DNA from: Pleomorphomonas sp. PLEO
Lineage (GTDB): Bacteria; Pseudomonadota; Alphaproteobacteria; Rhizobiales; Pleomorphomonadaceae
Length of the DNA: 64,000 nucleotides
Assembly: GCF_041320595.1 (NCBI RefSeq)
Contig: NZ_CP166625.1
Coordinates: 3,656,001 to 3,720,000 of the forward strand
Reading direction: 5' to 3'
Positions 36,546 to 45,195 of the stretch are shown here, one piece after another; the first letter of the stretch is position 1, and the number at the start of each line of letters is the position of its first letter. The notes below the pieces were generated by a model, which did not search any database, was not told the DNA's origin, and worked only from the letters and a program-made list of their open reading frames with translations. Position numbers and translations under genes: made by a program.

Positions 36546-38867
36546 TCACTGGATGGCCGTTGTAGTAGTGGGCGGCCGCTCAGACTGCAGAAGTTTCACA
36601 ACGGGGAGAACTTCCGCCTGGACGTTGCGCACCCGAACCAGCTTGCGGATTTCCGAGAGACCGAGCAGGTAGGAGACAACCGACTCCGCCCCACAGTTCT
36701 CATTCGCGCGGTCGTAATGCAGCCCATCGCGGCACCGCCCCGTCTTGGTATCAACGAGCGGGACGGAAAGGTCATTGATACCCATAAACCAGGCAAAGGC
36801 GCGTTCGGCCTCGATCTTCCATTTCAGGTTTCTGGTTGCAGTCCATGCGGCGACGCAGGCTGAAATCGTCGCCGCCGCTTCGAGGGGCTGCTGATCAAAG
36901 GGCTGAGGTTTCTCGTGCAATGTGCCGAAGGAGTTCGAGCCGACAGGACGAAACACACCCGATGGTGCCGTCTGTATCGCGATCAGCCAATCGAGAGTCC
37001 TGAGGCCAGCCCGAACCACGGAGCCCTGCCTGGTAGCCAGACCGGTTGAAATCAGGGCTTGCGGGAGTCGTGCATTGTCATACGAGAGTCCCGCCTCGAA
37101 CCATATCCAGTTCGGCGCCTCCGCCGCCACGATCGACGCCATCAGACGACGGGAAAGAAGCGTCTGGAGCCGGCTCGCCATGCCATCGTCAGGATGAGAG
37201 GCGCGGAACGGCACGAGGCCGAGCAGAGTGGCGGCCAAAGCGCGAGGTGAGTGGAAGTCCTCAACCACCGGCAGGGCTTTAGTGAAGAGAGCCGATGCCC
37301 ACTGCCGTCGCGACAGATCGGTCGCATGGCGGGCACATTCGCCAAGAGCCCACAGCGTACGCCCATGGCTATCTTCGGACCCTACGTCCTCCAGCCAGCG
37401 ACGATCAAAGCTCATGAAATTACGAAAGCGGCCAGTATCGGGATTGAAGGCATGCTGGACGAACGCGGCGAAGCTCCCCACCAGATGATCAGGCAAGTCG
37501 GATTCGCCAGCATGCTCCAGCGTCGTTGCCAGCAACAAACCACGGGCGTTGTCGTCGACGCAATAGCCGTGGGTCCGGTCCGGAGTGGCATACACAGCGT
37601 GCTGGAAGAGGCCGGTGTCGTCGCACATCGACAACAGATGATCCGTACTGAGTTCAGGTGTCCGGTCTGCCGTTCGGGCCATGGCCGCAAGGCTGTCCGT
37701 CGCGGCCAGCTTTTGCGGATGCCGAGCAATTACGCTTTCAAACGCCTTGATATAACGCTCGGCCGTGTGTTTCCAAGTCATGGACCGGCTGCGCTGATAG
37801 GCGCCGAGTGCCAGCTCCCGCCGCTTTGCGTCATCGCAGAGAAGACCGGCAACGGCCTGTCCGATCGCTGCGCTATCACCAAAAGGTACCAGAATGCCTC
37901 CGCCGTCGGCGAGGAGCTCAGCGGCATGCCAATAAGGCGTCGAGACGACCGCCCGACCCAGCCCGAAACTGTAGGCAAGCGTTCCAGAGGTCATCTGCGC
38001 TTCCTTGAGATAGGGCGTGACGTAGACGTCGCACATCGAAATGTGACGAAGCAGCGTAGCTTGGTCGACAAACTGGTTGAGGAATACCACGTGATCCTTG
38101 ATGCCAAGCGCCTCGACCCGTGCCACCAGACTCTCGCGGTAGGCTTCGCCTTCATCTCGGATCAAATTGGGATGGGTGGCACCGAGCACCACATAAACGG
38201 CTGACGGACATGCCGACAGGATGGCGGGCATGGCATCGATCATCACCTCGATGCCCTTGTTGGGCGACAGCAGTCCGAAGGTGAGAATGATCTTGTGGTT
38301 CTCATAGCCCTCGGCCTGCTTGGTGAGGTCCGAGGTCTCAAAGGGAACGTCCGGTACGCCGTGCGGAATGACTTCGATCTTGTCCGCCGGAATGCCGTAA
38401 ATGTCCTTGAGCATCTGACGGCCCTTTTCAGCCATCACGACCACTCGTGCCGAAACCCGGACGATGCGCTCGATCACCCGGCGCTGGGCAGCCGTGGGCT
38501 CGGCTAGCACGGTGTGCAAGGTGGTCACCACCGGGACAGCCAAGCGAGATAGCAAGGGAAGGATGTTGCTGCCGGCCTCCCCGCCAAAAATGCCGAATTC
38601 GTGCTGGAGGGAGACCACGTCGACCTGGTTGCTGTTCAGGAGCTCGGCGGCGGCCAGATAGTCCTCCGGCCGATCCTCGCCGATCTCAATCCGGACGGTG
38701 TCAGGATAGGCGTAGATTTGGCCCACATCATTCATCGCCACGATTGATGTTTCAAGTCGAGGACGATGCGCGGCGACTGCCCTTTGAAGTTCCGTTGTGA
38801 AGGTGGCGATACCGCACCGCCGAGGAAGGGAGTTGCCGATGAAGGCAATTCGGTTGACCCTGGGCAT
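36546..38867 (-). CDS. GT4 glycosyltransferase fused to an alpha/alpha-toroid domain
   Basis: A 773-residue two-domain protein. Residues 1-390 are a GT-B fold of family 4: SLPRRCGIATFTTEL (acceptor-side loop), VVSLQHEFGIFGGEAG, FGLLSPNKGIEVMIDA, and the EAQMTSGTLAYSFGLG stretch where GT4 enzymes bind the nucleotide sugar. Residues 400-760 resemble a six-hairpin glycosidase-like toroid (GYCVDDNARGLLLATTL, EDSHGRTLWALGECARH, IWFEAGLSYDNARLPQALI, CGAESVVSYLLGL). The product is unknown; an exported or storage glycan is plausible. The ATG has GGAG 11 bases upstream. No other glycan genes are adjacent. Confidence 0.85.
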   Translation of the reverse strand: MPRVNRIAFIGNSLPRRCGIATFTTELQRAVAAHRPRLETSIVAMNDVGQIYAYPDTVRIEIGEDRPEDYLAAAELLNSNQVDVVSLQHEFGIFGGEAGSNILPLLSRLAVPVVTTLHTVLAEPTAAQRRVIERIVRVSARVVVMAEKGRQMLKDIYGIPADKIEVIPHGVPDVPFETSDLTKQAEGYENHKIILTFGLLSPNKGIEVMIDAMPAILSACPSAVYVVLGATHPNLIRDEGEAYRESLVARVEALGIKDHVVFLNQFVDQATLLRHISMCDVYVTPYLKEAQMTSGTLAYSFGLGRAVVSTPYWHAAELLADGGGILVPFGDSAAIGQAVAGLLCDDAKRRELALGAYQRSRSMTWKHTAERYIKAFESVIARHPQKLAATDSLAAMARTADRTPELSTDHLLSMCDDTGLFQHAVYATPDRTHGYCVDDNARGLLLATTLEHAGESDLPDHLVGSFAAFVQHAFNPDTGRFRNFMSFDRRWLEDVGSEDSHGRTLWALGECARHATDLSRRQWASALFTKALPVVEDFHSPRALAATLLGLVPFRASHPDDGMASRLQTLLSRRLMASIVAAEAPNWIWFEAGLSYDNARLPQALISTGLATRQGSVVRAGLRTLDWLIAIQTAPSGVFRPVGSNSFGTLHEKPQPFDQQPLEAAATISACVAAWTATRNLKWKIEAERAFAWFMGINDLSVPLVDTKTGRCRDGLHYDRANENCGAESVVSYLLGLSEIRKLVRVRNVQAEVLPVVKLLQSERPPTTTTAIQ

Positions 38868-38969
38868 GGCGATCGTTTCTCCGCGGATGGGGCTTTAGGT
38901 GGTGGCTGCTGCGACGGCCGGAAATCGAAAGGACATTGGCTACCGTCGCCATCCGATGAGATTACCTGC

Positions 38970-39233
38970 TCATCGCAGCGCGGCGTCGGTGGCGATCATG
39001 GCATCGAGTTCACCCTGAGTTATCTTGACGACCGACGTTGCCGAGTCCGAAACCGAGAGAGCAGGCAAGTGCAACTGGATGCCGGTGCGCCGTGTTGCCG
39101 TGAATGATAGCCCCTCAAGTTTTTCCATGTCGAACACGAGCCGATAGGTTCCTGCTGCCTGGGGCGCGTCGAAATCTCGCAGCACGATCGGGTGGTGGAA
39201 CGTGACCGTGGACTCGATCCTGCTCTCGGTCAT
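38970..39233 (-). CDS. Conserved hypothetical protein
   Basis: An 87-residue protein beginning MTESRIESTVTFHHP. It resembles small hypothetical proteins I recall from rhizobia with the pattern TFxHPxxL...PAGTYxVxxxxExxEGLSF...LHLP. The pattern AGTYRLVFDMEKLEGLSF is present here. Function is unknown. GAGGGA precedes the ATG, and the gene follows the small basic protein gene by 10 bases, so the two form an operon. Confidence 0.75.
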   Translation of the reverse strand: MTESRIESTVTFHHPIVLRDFDAPQAAGTYRLVFDMEKLEGLSFTATRRTGIQLHLPALSVSDSATSVVKITQGELDAMIATDAALR

Positions 39234-39243
39234 GATGCGTCCC

Positions 39244-39387
39244 TCAGGATTTCGCTTTGGGCATGCGACCGTTTGGCGTTGCGCTGGCCATCAGGGATGA
39301 CACGCTGGCGGCGACTGCCGGCGGCTTCTTCTTGTCACCCTTCTGCTTGCGAGCTTCCTTGTTGCCATGCTTTTGCTCTTTGGACAT
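39244..39387 (-). CDS. Small basic protein (47 aa)
   Basis: A Lys-rich 47-residue protein (MSKEQKHGNKEARKQKGDKK..., then a Pro/Ala-rich tail), probably intrinsically disordered and possibly nucleic-acid-binding. Similar small GN-KEA-K proteins occur in many proteobacteria without a known role. AAGGA lies 8 bases upstream of the chosen ATG; the longer frame to 39531 lacks support. It is co-directional with the next gene. Confidence 0.65.
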   Translation of the reverse strand: MSKEQKHGNKEARKQKGDKKKPPAVAASVSSLMASATPNGRMPKAKS

Positions 39388-39631
39388 GATCGGCATCCTT
39401 CTGCATTGATGGGCGACGGGGATCGAAGTCGAATGTTTAGATTTCTGCCGTGCCTCGCGCATGTGACCTTGATTGCTCGCAACGAGACGAGCGTCACCTT
39501 GCGGCCGGCATGGCCGACCAGGTCGAAGCACAGCTGATCAGGCCCCGGGTACACGGACGATTGGCAGCGCAGCGGCAGGATAGAATCCCAACCCGAGGCT
39601 ATCTTTCGCCGAGGACCCGGTGCCGCGCCGC

Positions 39632-40183
39632 TCAGGCGTGAACAGCCACTGGCACGTTCTTGGCTGCCGGCGCGAGATGAACGTCAACGCGGGACGCCGA
39701 CGCGCCGGACAGAATCTCTTTGGCCTTGGCCACCTCATCGGCACTGCCATGCGCCATGACGACGAAGCTGTCGGCGCGAATGGCGGACTCATATTCAAGG
39801 ACGCTGTCCTTAGGGATGCCAAGACTGTAGAAGCCGGCACCAAGCGCGCTGAGCCCGCCGACCACGACGGCGGTCTCCAGAGCCGACACCAGCGTGGCGG
39901 CGAAGTATCCGAGCACAACAACGCTGCCGATGAACGGCACGGTGACAAACATGCCGCTCAAGAACAAACCCCACAGTCCTCCCCAGAATGCGCCGCGAGC
40001 TCCCCAGAAGCGGACGCGGTCTCCAGTGCTGTAGAATCCGACGACCTTCTCTTCTGTGTGATACCCTTTTCCGACGATGGACAGGTTCTTCATGTCGAAG
40101 CCACCGGCGGTGAGCTTCTTCACAGCCCCTTCGGCGGTCTCATGGCTATCGAAGATGGCGACCACGGAATTGTTGGCGTGCAT
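39632..40183 (-). CDS. General-stress-type membrane protein (YflT-like N-terminus)
   Basis: A 183-residue protein. An N-terminal SVVAIFDSHETAEGAVKKLTAGGFDMKNLSIVG domain resembles the general-stress (YflT/17M-like) fold. Two hydrophobic segments follow (GAFWGGLWGLFLSGMFV and VLGYFAATLVSALETAVVVGG), and the C-terminal part again resembles a regulatory fold (ADSFVVMAHGSADEVAKAKEIL). AGGAG lies 6 bases upstream of the ATG. Function is unknown; the neighbours are all stress-associated. Confidence 0.8.
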   Translation of the reverse strand: MHANNSVVAIFDSHETAEGAVKKLTAGGFDMKNLSIVGKGYHTEEKVVGFYSTGDRVRFWGARGAFWGGLWGLFLSGMFVTVPFIGSVVVLGYFAATLVSALETAVVVGGLSALGAGFYSLGIPKDSVLEYESAIRADSFVVMAHGSADEVAKAKEILSGASASRVDVHLAPAAKNVPVAVHA

Positions 40184-40330
40184 AATAGTCTCCTTGGGAT
40201 GACACAGCAGCTGATCGCCCGCTGTAGCCTGAAGGGCGCAATTGGCAGGAGGAAGTCCGCCGCTTCGGCGCGCCATCCGAGAAAGGAGTGTGGCCACGCT
40301 TCGCTGTCGTCAGACAGCGTCGGAATGTAC

Positions 40331-40621
40331 TCACTCGTAGGTCTTCGCGCCGCCCCTCTCGACCGCCGCGAGGCGGTGTAAGCGACGACGCATGTCATAG
40401 ATCTGATCCAGCAGCGACAGGACGAGCGGCAGCACGTCGTCATCGATCGCCATGTCCTCCCGCAATGTGCGGATCAGCCGCACGCGCGCAACATCGATCT
40501 CTTGAAAGGTCCATTGATCAGCCGTGCGATCCGCCCGTACCCATTCGTCGGAAATCCACTGATCGAGGTCCTGCCGGCTTAGGCCGGGCTCACGGGCAAT
40601 GAGAACGTCGATGTCGATCAT
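40331..40621 (-). CDS. cbpM: Chaperone modulator CbpM
   Basis: A 96-residue protein of the CbpM/MerR-like family that binds and inhibits the CbpA J-domain. It contains LSRQDLDQWISDEWVRAD, a typical helix-turn-helix start, and ends with a helix rich in Arg. It begins with an ATGA overlap at the end of the DnaJ-like gene. The cbpA-cbpM pair is a well-known operon of stationary-phase co-chaperones. Confidence 0.88.
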   Translation of the reverse strand: MIDIDVLIAREPGLSRQDLDQWISDEWVRADRTADQWTFQEIDVARVRLIRTLREDMAIDDDVLPLVLSLLDQIYDMRRRLHRLAAVERGGAKTYE

Positions 40622-41559
40622 GATGTAGTCTCCATCGCTCGCCTCGGGTTGTTTGCGTGCTCCGGTGTCCAAGTAGTCAGGAAGGCCTCGAGAGCGGGGT
40701 CGGCCGCACCGATCATCACCCGCAGGGTGACTTGCAGGTCGCCGGCGGCCTCCTTGCCATGCGCAGGCACTCCACGTCCGCGCAGACGCAGTTTTGTTCC
40801 AGTGTCCGAGTGCGGCGGGATGCGCATGCGGACTAGGCCGCCAGGCGTCGGCACTTCGATCGCGCCACCCAGAACGGCCTCCCCCAGCGTCATCGGTACG
40901 TCAATCCGGATGTCGCGGCCGTCACGGTGGAACCAACGATGTAATGCGACGTGAATCTCGATCAAGGCGTTGCCATTGACCCCGCCATGGCTACTGACGG
41001 TGCCCTGTCCCTTTAGCCGCAACACCTGACCATCCTCGGTGCCGGCCGGGATGGTGACATCCAGCGATCGACCGTCCGGCAATGTCAGGCGACGCGTCGC
41101 GCCGTTCACGGCTTCGAGGAAGTTGACGTCGAGCGAATAGAGTTCGTCCTGTCCGGAAGCTTGGCTACTGCCGGTCTTACGGTGAACACTGTCGAATATC
41201 GAGCCGAAGAGGTCGGAAAATTCGTTCGCGGCGCCATAGCGATGGCCGGCATCACCCTCAGCGAAGTCGCGATAGGTCGGCTGCGGCGGGCGCTCCTGTC
41301 CGGCGGCATCGATCTCGCCGCGATCGAAGCGGGCGCGCCGTTCGGGATCGGACAACAGTTCGTTGGCCAGCGAAACCTTCTTGAACAAAGCCTCGGCCTT
41401 GGGTTTGCCGGGGTTGAGGTCGGGATGGTATCGCTTTGCCAGCTTGCGGTAAGCATGACGTATTTCGCCCTGGCTGGCGGCCTGTGTGAGGCCGAGAGTG
41501 GCATAGGGATCGTCCAAATACGCGTCTCCTTTACCGAGATCCGGATCGATCGCGGCCAA
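40618..41559 (-). CDS. cbpA: DnaJ-class co-chaperone CbpA
   Basis: A 313-residue J-protein. The J-domain (about residues 17-85) has the HPD motif (RYHPDLNPGK). There is no zinc finger, and two C-terminal beta domains follow (DELYSLDVNFLEAVNGATRRL; IPPHSDTGTKLRLRGRG). This is the CbpA type, acting with DnaK. It is followed by cbpM by overlap. The start has GGAGACG just upstream. Confidence 0.93.
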   Translation of the reverse strand: MAAIDPDLGKGDAYLDDPYATLGLTQAASQGEIRHAYRKLAKRYHPDLNPGKPKAEALFKKVSLANELLSDPERRARFDRGEIDAAGQERPPQPTYRDFAEGDAGHRYGAANEFSDLFGSIFDSVHRKTGSSQASGQDELYSLDVNFLEAVNGATRRLTLPDGRSLDVTIPAGTEDGQVLRLKGQGTVSSHGGVNGNALIEIHVALHRWFHRDGRDIRIDVPMTLGEAVLGGAIEVPTPGGLVRMRIPPHSDTGTKLRLRGRGVPAHGKEAAGDLQVTLRVMIGAADPALEAFLTTWTPEHANNPRRAMETTS

Positions 41560-41603
41560 CGCCCGATACCGCCCCCGTCGATAGCGCCGGGGGCGGCTTT
41601 GGG

Positions 41604-42251
41604 TCAGGCGACCATGATATCGTTGACGACGTCGCTAGCGCCCGGCGCCGACCAGGCAGCGTCGGCCGCGACGTTGCGTTCGTGCCAAGAATGCACCGTG
41701 CCGGTGAGATGGACCTTGCCGCCGACGGCGGAGACACCCACTGTCTTGGGGTCGAAGAACCACGACCGATCAAGAGCGTGCTGGATGTTGTCGCTGATGT
41801 CGGCGACGTCCACCTTCGGGGTGATGGCGATGTGGTTGGTGAGTCCGATGACGCCCGATAGGCCCCGCACGTCCCGCTCGGCCGCTTCACGCTGATAGTT
41901 CCAGGCGACGTTGCCGCTCAGCGTGATCCAACCCTTCTCGACTTTGACCATAATAGCGTCCTTAGGAATGGACGCATCCCAGGCGAGATGATTGACTGCC
42001 ACCTTGGCGATCTCGTCGTCTTCGCGCTTAAGGCTGTTGAGCAGCCGCACTTCGAGTTCTTCGACGACGGCCCGGACACCCTTGACGCGGCGGGTCGCCT
42101 TTTCGGCGGCGAATTTCTCGACGTAGGTGCCGACGTGACCAGCAAGCGTTACGACGCCATCATTGGCTGATACGCCAATATGGGCGGCGGTGATGCTAGG
42201 TTCCCAGTTCAACTCGTCGAGAACGGCCTTCTGCAGTTGCACGTCGGACAT
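41604..42251 (-). CDS. Triple BON-domain protein
   Basis: A 215-residue protein made of three BON domains of about 65-70 residues. Each contains a Gly-Val-V-L-x-G core (DGVVTLAGHV near residue 36, KGWITLSGNV near residue 110, GGKVHLTGTV near residue 181). The N-terminus (MSDVQLQKAVLDELNWEP) is a common start for cytoplasmic BON proteins and there is no signal peptide. Such proteins (OsmY-like) are induced by osmotic or envelope stress. Co-directional with cbpA, 44 bases downstream of cbpA's start. Confidence 0.88.
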   Translation of the reverse strand: MSDVQLQKAVLDELNWEPSITAAHIGVSANDGVVTLAGHVGTYVEKFAAEKATRRVKGVRAVVEELEVRLLNSLKREDDEIAKVAVNHLAWDASIPKDAIMVKVEKGWITLSGNVAWNYQREAAERDVRGLSGVIGLTNHIAITPKVDVADISDNIQHALDRSWFFDPKTVGVSAVGGKVHLTGTVHSWHERNVAADAAWSAPGASDVVNDIMVA

Positions 42252-42651
42252 GATGCTCTCCGATTCCTGTGCCGTTTCGGCGCTGGCTTCAAGGTCAGCG
42301 CTCAGTGACGGCGAATACGGCAACTACGGGATCTGTGAGGTCTGGGGATCCCGTTGTTCCGCGTCCTAAACGTTAGGTCACCTCGGCGGGAGCAGGCAGG
42401 ATCGGAAACCACTCAATCATCTACCTCTTGTAGCTTTTCCGGCTAAACTAGCGGAATCCCAACCAGTCGCCTGGCGCTAGGTATATTCCGACCCTGATGG
42501 TGCGTGTAATAGCCATTTATAATTTTTGGATGGGCGATTTCTGCTCGTGATCATGCGTGGAAATTTGGTGTGGTGGCGCAAAATACGACCGGATGCCAGA
42601 ATAACTCCATGCTTTCTACCAATGAACTATCATCAAGAGGAATATTCAACG
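42252..42651. other. Divergent intergenic region
   Basis: About 400 bases between the BON gene (minus) and the small membrane protein (plus). It should hold both promoters. I found no EcfG-type (GGAAC...CGTT) or sigma-70 pair I trust. GTTGTTCC at 42353 contains a GGAAC on the minus strand but lacks the downstream half at the right spacing. Confidence 0.3.
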
Positions 42652-42837
42652 TTGCCACGCACTTTCGTCTACGTCGCTCTGGCGGTATTCGCAGCTGTTG
42701 TCGCAGCCTTCGGGTACCGACTCTATCAAGACGAGCAGCATAAGCAGGAACGTGCCGAAATCCGCTTCGGCGATCATCGCATTTCGCTTGAAAGTGCTGA
42801 CGGGGAAGCGTCGACGGCAGACCGCCTTGGGGGCTGA
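42652..42837 (+). CDS. Small single-pass membrane protein (about 61 aa)
   Basis: One transmembrane helix (TFVYVALAVFAAVVAAFGY) followed by a charged tail (DEQHKQERAEIRFGDHRISLES). Resembles small membrane proteins common in rhizobia with an IxxGxHxIxxE tail, of unknown role. Start is uncertain: AGAGGA at 42636 supports a TTG at 42652; an in-frame ATG at 42622 has no ribosome-binding site. Confidence 0.55.
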   Translation: MPRTFVYVALAVFAAVVAAFGYRLYQDEQHKQERAEIRFGDHRISLESADGEASTADRLGG

Positions 42838-43268
42838 TATCCCTGACCGGACCGCGCCAGAGTTGGAACCAAGCTGCGCCCAAGGTCGACCTCGGCAGTG
42901 GTGAGCCCCCCGGCGTGACTGGCCAGTCCTTGCCGTAAAGACCGCCGCTGGGCACCTGTGGCCGTGGGCATCGCGCGTAGTTATGGGTAAATTCCGACTC
43001 TTTTGATCGTCGCCCGCTGGCGCCATGAATATGGACGAAGAAACCGCGGTCGGTGGCACTGCCATTGCGGTGGTGCCAGGAGGCGAGTGCCACTTCCCGG
43101 CCTGACACGGGAAATGCCTCCTCACCAGCTTTCGATTACGTTCAGTGGCTCTCCGTGGCCAGCTCAAGCCGATCTGGCATGACGATCCGGGCGCCTCCAC
43201 CGACACCCTTCGGTCGTTGCTTTGGTGGCGGCCCTGAACTGCCGTTCTTCCTCTAGGAAAGCCTCTCG
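42838..43268. other. Intergenic region without a recognised gene
   Basis: About 430 bases before the PRC-barrel gene. Long minus-strand frames exist (to 43108 and 43206) but their Arg/Pro/Ser-rich composition looks like antisense of GC-rich DNA and I recognise no family. An eroded gene cannot be excluded. Confidence 0.3.
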
Positions 43269-43994
43269 ATGCTCAACGCCATCTCAATGCTGCGTGGATA
43301 TGCCATCGAAGCCACCGACGGTCCGCTTGGAACGGTCAAGGACTTCCTGTTCGATGATCGGAGCTGGAAGTTGCGCTGGCTCGTCGTCGAGACCGGCTCC
43401 TGGCTGACAGAGCGCAAGGTTCTGTTGCATCCATCGGCCGTGACGCGAATAGATCAAAAATTACGCTTGCTCTCTGTGAACCTGACGAGGTCACAGATCG
43501 AGAAAAGCCCCGGCATCGATTGGGATTTGCCAGTATCACAACAGATGGAACGCCGTCTTTACACCTACTACAATTGGGATCCGACGTGGGGTGGCGGATC
43601 CTACTTCGATACGGGAGTCATTGTGCCGCCGACGGCACTGCCGCCTGATGAGCCCATCGGCGATCAGCATTTGCGAAGCACCTTGGCGGTCACGGGCTAC
43701 GGCATCCACGCCAAGGACGGCAACATCGGCCATGTCGAAAACTTTCTCTTCGACGATGTCGACTGGAGTCTGCGCTACCTCATTGTCGACACCAGAGGCT
43801 GGTGGCCCGGCAAGCGCGTGCTGCTGTCCCCTTACGCGATCACCGACATCGATTGGTTCGGCAACCAGATCAAGGTCGACGTGACGCGCGAAATGATCCG
43901 GAGCAGCCCTGATTGGAATCCGACCGCGTTCACCGATCGGTCTTTCGAGACGAGGCTTCACTACCACTATGGCTGGCGTGGTTACGGATGGTGA
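43269..43994 (+). CDS. Tandem PRC-barrel domain protein
   Basis: A 241-residue protein with two PRC-barrel domains: residues 5-75 (GYAIEATDGPLGTVKDFLFDDRSWKLRWLVV) and 147-215 (GYGIHAKDGNIGHVENFLFDDVDWSLRYLIV). The repeat is evident by eye. The N-terminus has no signal peptide. The C-terminal tail is aromatic (HYHYGWRGYGW). AGGAAAG precedes the ATG. Tandem PRC proteins of this type are frequent beside CsbD and BON genes; the role is unknown, probably stress-linked. Confidence 0.88.
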   Translation: MLNAISMLRGYAIEATDGPLGTVKDFLFDDRSWKLRWLVVETGSWLTERKVLLHPSAVTRIDQKLRLLSVNLTRSQIEKSPGIDWDLPVSQQMERRLYTYYNWDPTWGGGSYFDTGVIVPPTALPPDEPIGDQHLRSTLAVTGYGIHAKDGNIGHVENFLFDDVDWSLRYLIVDTRGWWPGKRVLLSPYAITDIDWFGNQIKVDVTREMIRSSPDWNPTAFTDRSFETRLHYHYGWRGYGW

Positions 43995-44277
43995 TGGCTC
44001 CCCTTGGTGGATATGGCGGCGGCTCTATCCATCCGATCGGCTAACGATCGAACTGTCCGACTTGCCACCACGGACGCAGTCTTGGCGGCTCTGGCATCGT
44101 GGCTGATCGCCGGGAGTCCATGGCTGGTGGACCTGCCTGTTGAGCGTCACCCTGGCCGGGGCTTGGGAAAGCTTAATTGGGAATATCTTTACGTGCTGAA
44201 ACTTGCACCACTCTTGGCCGGCATCGTCCACATTTCGAAACAGCAATCGCAGTCGATCCGGCCTTAGCGGTAACGCC

Positions 44278-44306
44278 TCTGGAATCCGATCGTCTCGGAT
44301 TCCAGA
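44278..44306. terminator. 12-bp perfect stem-loop downstream of DUF3309
   Basis: Perfect arms TCTGGAATCCGA and TCGGATTCCAGA around a 5-base loop, 11 bases after the DUF3309 stop on the minus strand. No U-run on either side. It may protect the 3' end of the small mRNA or end transcripts from both directions. The rest of 43995-44277 holds no gene I recognise. Confidence 0.55.
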
Positions 44307-44316
44307 TGAACAAGCG

Positions 44317-44475
44317 TCAGATGCGGCCCAGCAATACCAACACGATGACGATGATCAGGATCACGCCCAATCCACCGCTGGGGTAATAACCCCACGTGGC
44401 GCTGTGTGGCCAGCGCGGTAAGGCTCCGATCACGAAGAGGACCAAGACGATCAGCAGGATTGTTCCGAGATTCAT
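44317..44475 (-). CDS. DUF3309 family small membrane protein (52 aa)
   Basis: A 52-residue protein read directly from the minus strand. It begins MNLGTILLIVLVLFVIGALP, continues RWPHSATWGYYPSGGLG and ends in a second helix of Ile/Val/Leu plus GRI. This is the DUF3309 pattern: two short helices with a WGYYPSGG turn. An AGGAGG lies 6-7 bases upstream of the ATG. Role unknown; the family is common in soil alpha- and betaproteobacteria, often beside stress genes. Confidence 0.88.
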   Translation of the reverse strand: MNLGTILLIVLVLFVIGALPRWPHSATWGYYPSGGLGVILIIVIVLVLLGRI

Positions 44476-44537
44476 GGAGTGCCTCCTAATGAGCAAAAGC
44501 GGATAGCAGCGGAATCGCCAGCCCCACCGGCGATTAC

Positions 44538-44930
44538 TTATTTGGCGTAAGTGAACTCAGGGAGAGCCTTCAGCGAATCCTTCGAGGCGCCGGTCAGCGT
44601 CATCTGGCCGTTCTGCACCACGAGGAGATTGGCAGGCACAACGACGTATCTCGTGCCCACTCCGAGGAAGCCACCGACCGAAAGCACCGCATAGGGAACC
44701 GTATCGTCCTTGGTGACGATCAGATCGTCAACGGTGCCGATCTTTTCCTTGGCTTCGTTGACGACGATGGCGCCAACCACTTTGGAGGTGCGATAGCCCG
44801 TGGCGAGCGATGCAGGATCGATCTTGGTCATCGACAGAGTCTGCGGAGCGCCCTGCGCCAGCGCCGGAAGCGGCAGCGCCAGGGCTGCCAAGGCGGTGAG
44901 ATACGCGGCGGTCAGCAATAAACGTGACAT
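44538..44930 (-). CDS. Exported PRC-barrel domain protein
   Basis: A 130-residue protein with a cleavable signal peptide (MSRLLLTAAYLTALAALALP...ALAQ). One PRC-barrel domain follows (GYRTSKVVGAIVVNEAKEKIGTVDDLIVTKDD...AVLSVGGFLGVG). Mature location should be the periplasm. AAGGAG lies 6 bases upstream of the ATG. The family is frequent in Hyphomicrobiales; function unknown. Confidence 0.9.
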   Translation of the reverse strand: MSRLLLTAAYLTALAALALPLPALAQGAPQTLSMTKIDPASLATGYRTSKVVGAIVVNEAKEKIGTVDDLIVTKDDTVPYAVLSVGGFLGVGTRYVVVPANLLVVQNGQMTLTGASKDSLKALPEFTYAK

Positions 44931-45004
44931 GTGATGCTCCTTCAGGTGGGATTTTGCCTAGACGCGCGTCAATGAGATCCTCGGCGGGGAGTACGAGCCG
45001 TCCG

Positions 45005-45195
45005 TCAGGTTTTGGCGTTGTTCGCCGGAGCAATTTTGACCTTCGCCAAACCACGGACGGCATTTGGGATATCGCCTTTGGATTTCTCAGCGACGCCGTT
45101 GACACACAGCCTGGGGTTGCCTGCGCTCCTGCGGTTGGCTCCCTGAGGACGCCACCGTTATGTTGGGTTGAGCCGGCGATGCGGTCTTTATTCAT
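45005..45195 (-). pseudogene. CsbD-family gene with a -1 frameshift
   Basis: The minus strand has a good ribosome-binding site (GAGGGAAGCC) and starts MNKDRIAGS, the classic CsbD N-terminus. After about 28 codons the CsbD pattern moves to another frame, which reads RLCVNGVAEKSKGDIPNAVRG before a TGA at 45005. The two parts together give about 64 residues, the family's length, if one base is added in the CCCC run near codon 28. CsbD proteins are stress-induced and of unknown mechanism. It is either a recent pseudogene or a sequencing error. Confidence 0.75.

Noticed and set aside
37251-38204. 317-residue plus-strand ORF
   Set aside because: Antisense to the GT4 domain; no family features.
42646-43206. 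186-residue minus-strand ORF (and a 185-residue one in another frame)
   Set aside because: Overlaps the small membrane-protein gene; Arg/Pro/Ser-rich with no motif.
44004-44267. 87-residue plus-strand ORF after the PRC gene
   Set aside because: No ribosome-binding site and no family pattern; mixed composition.
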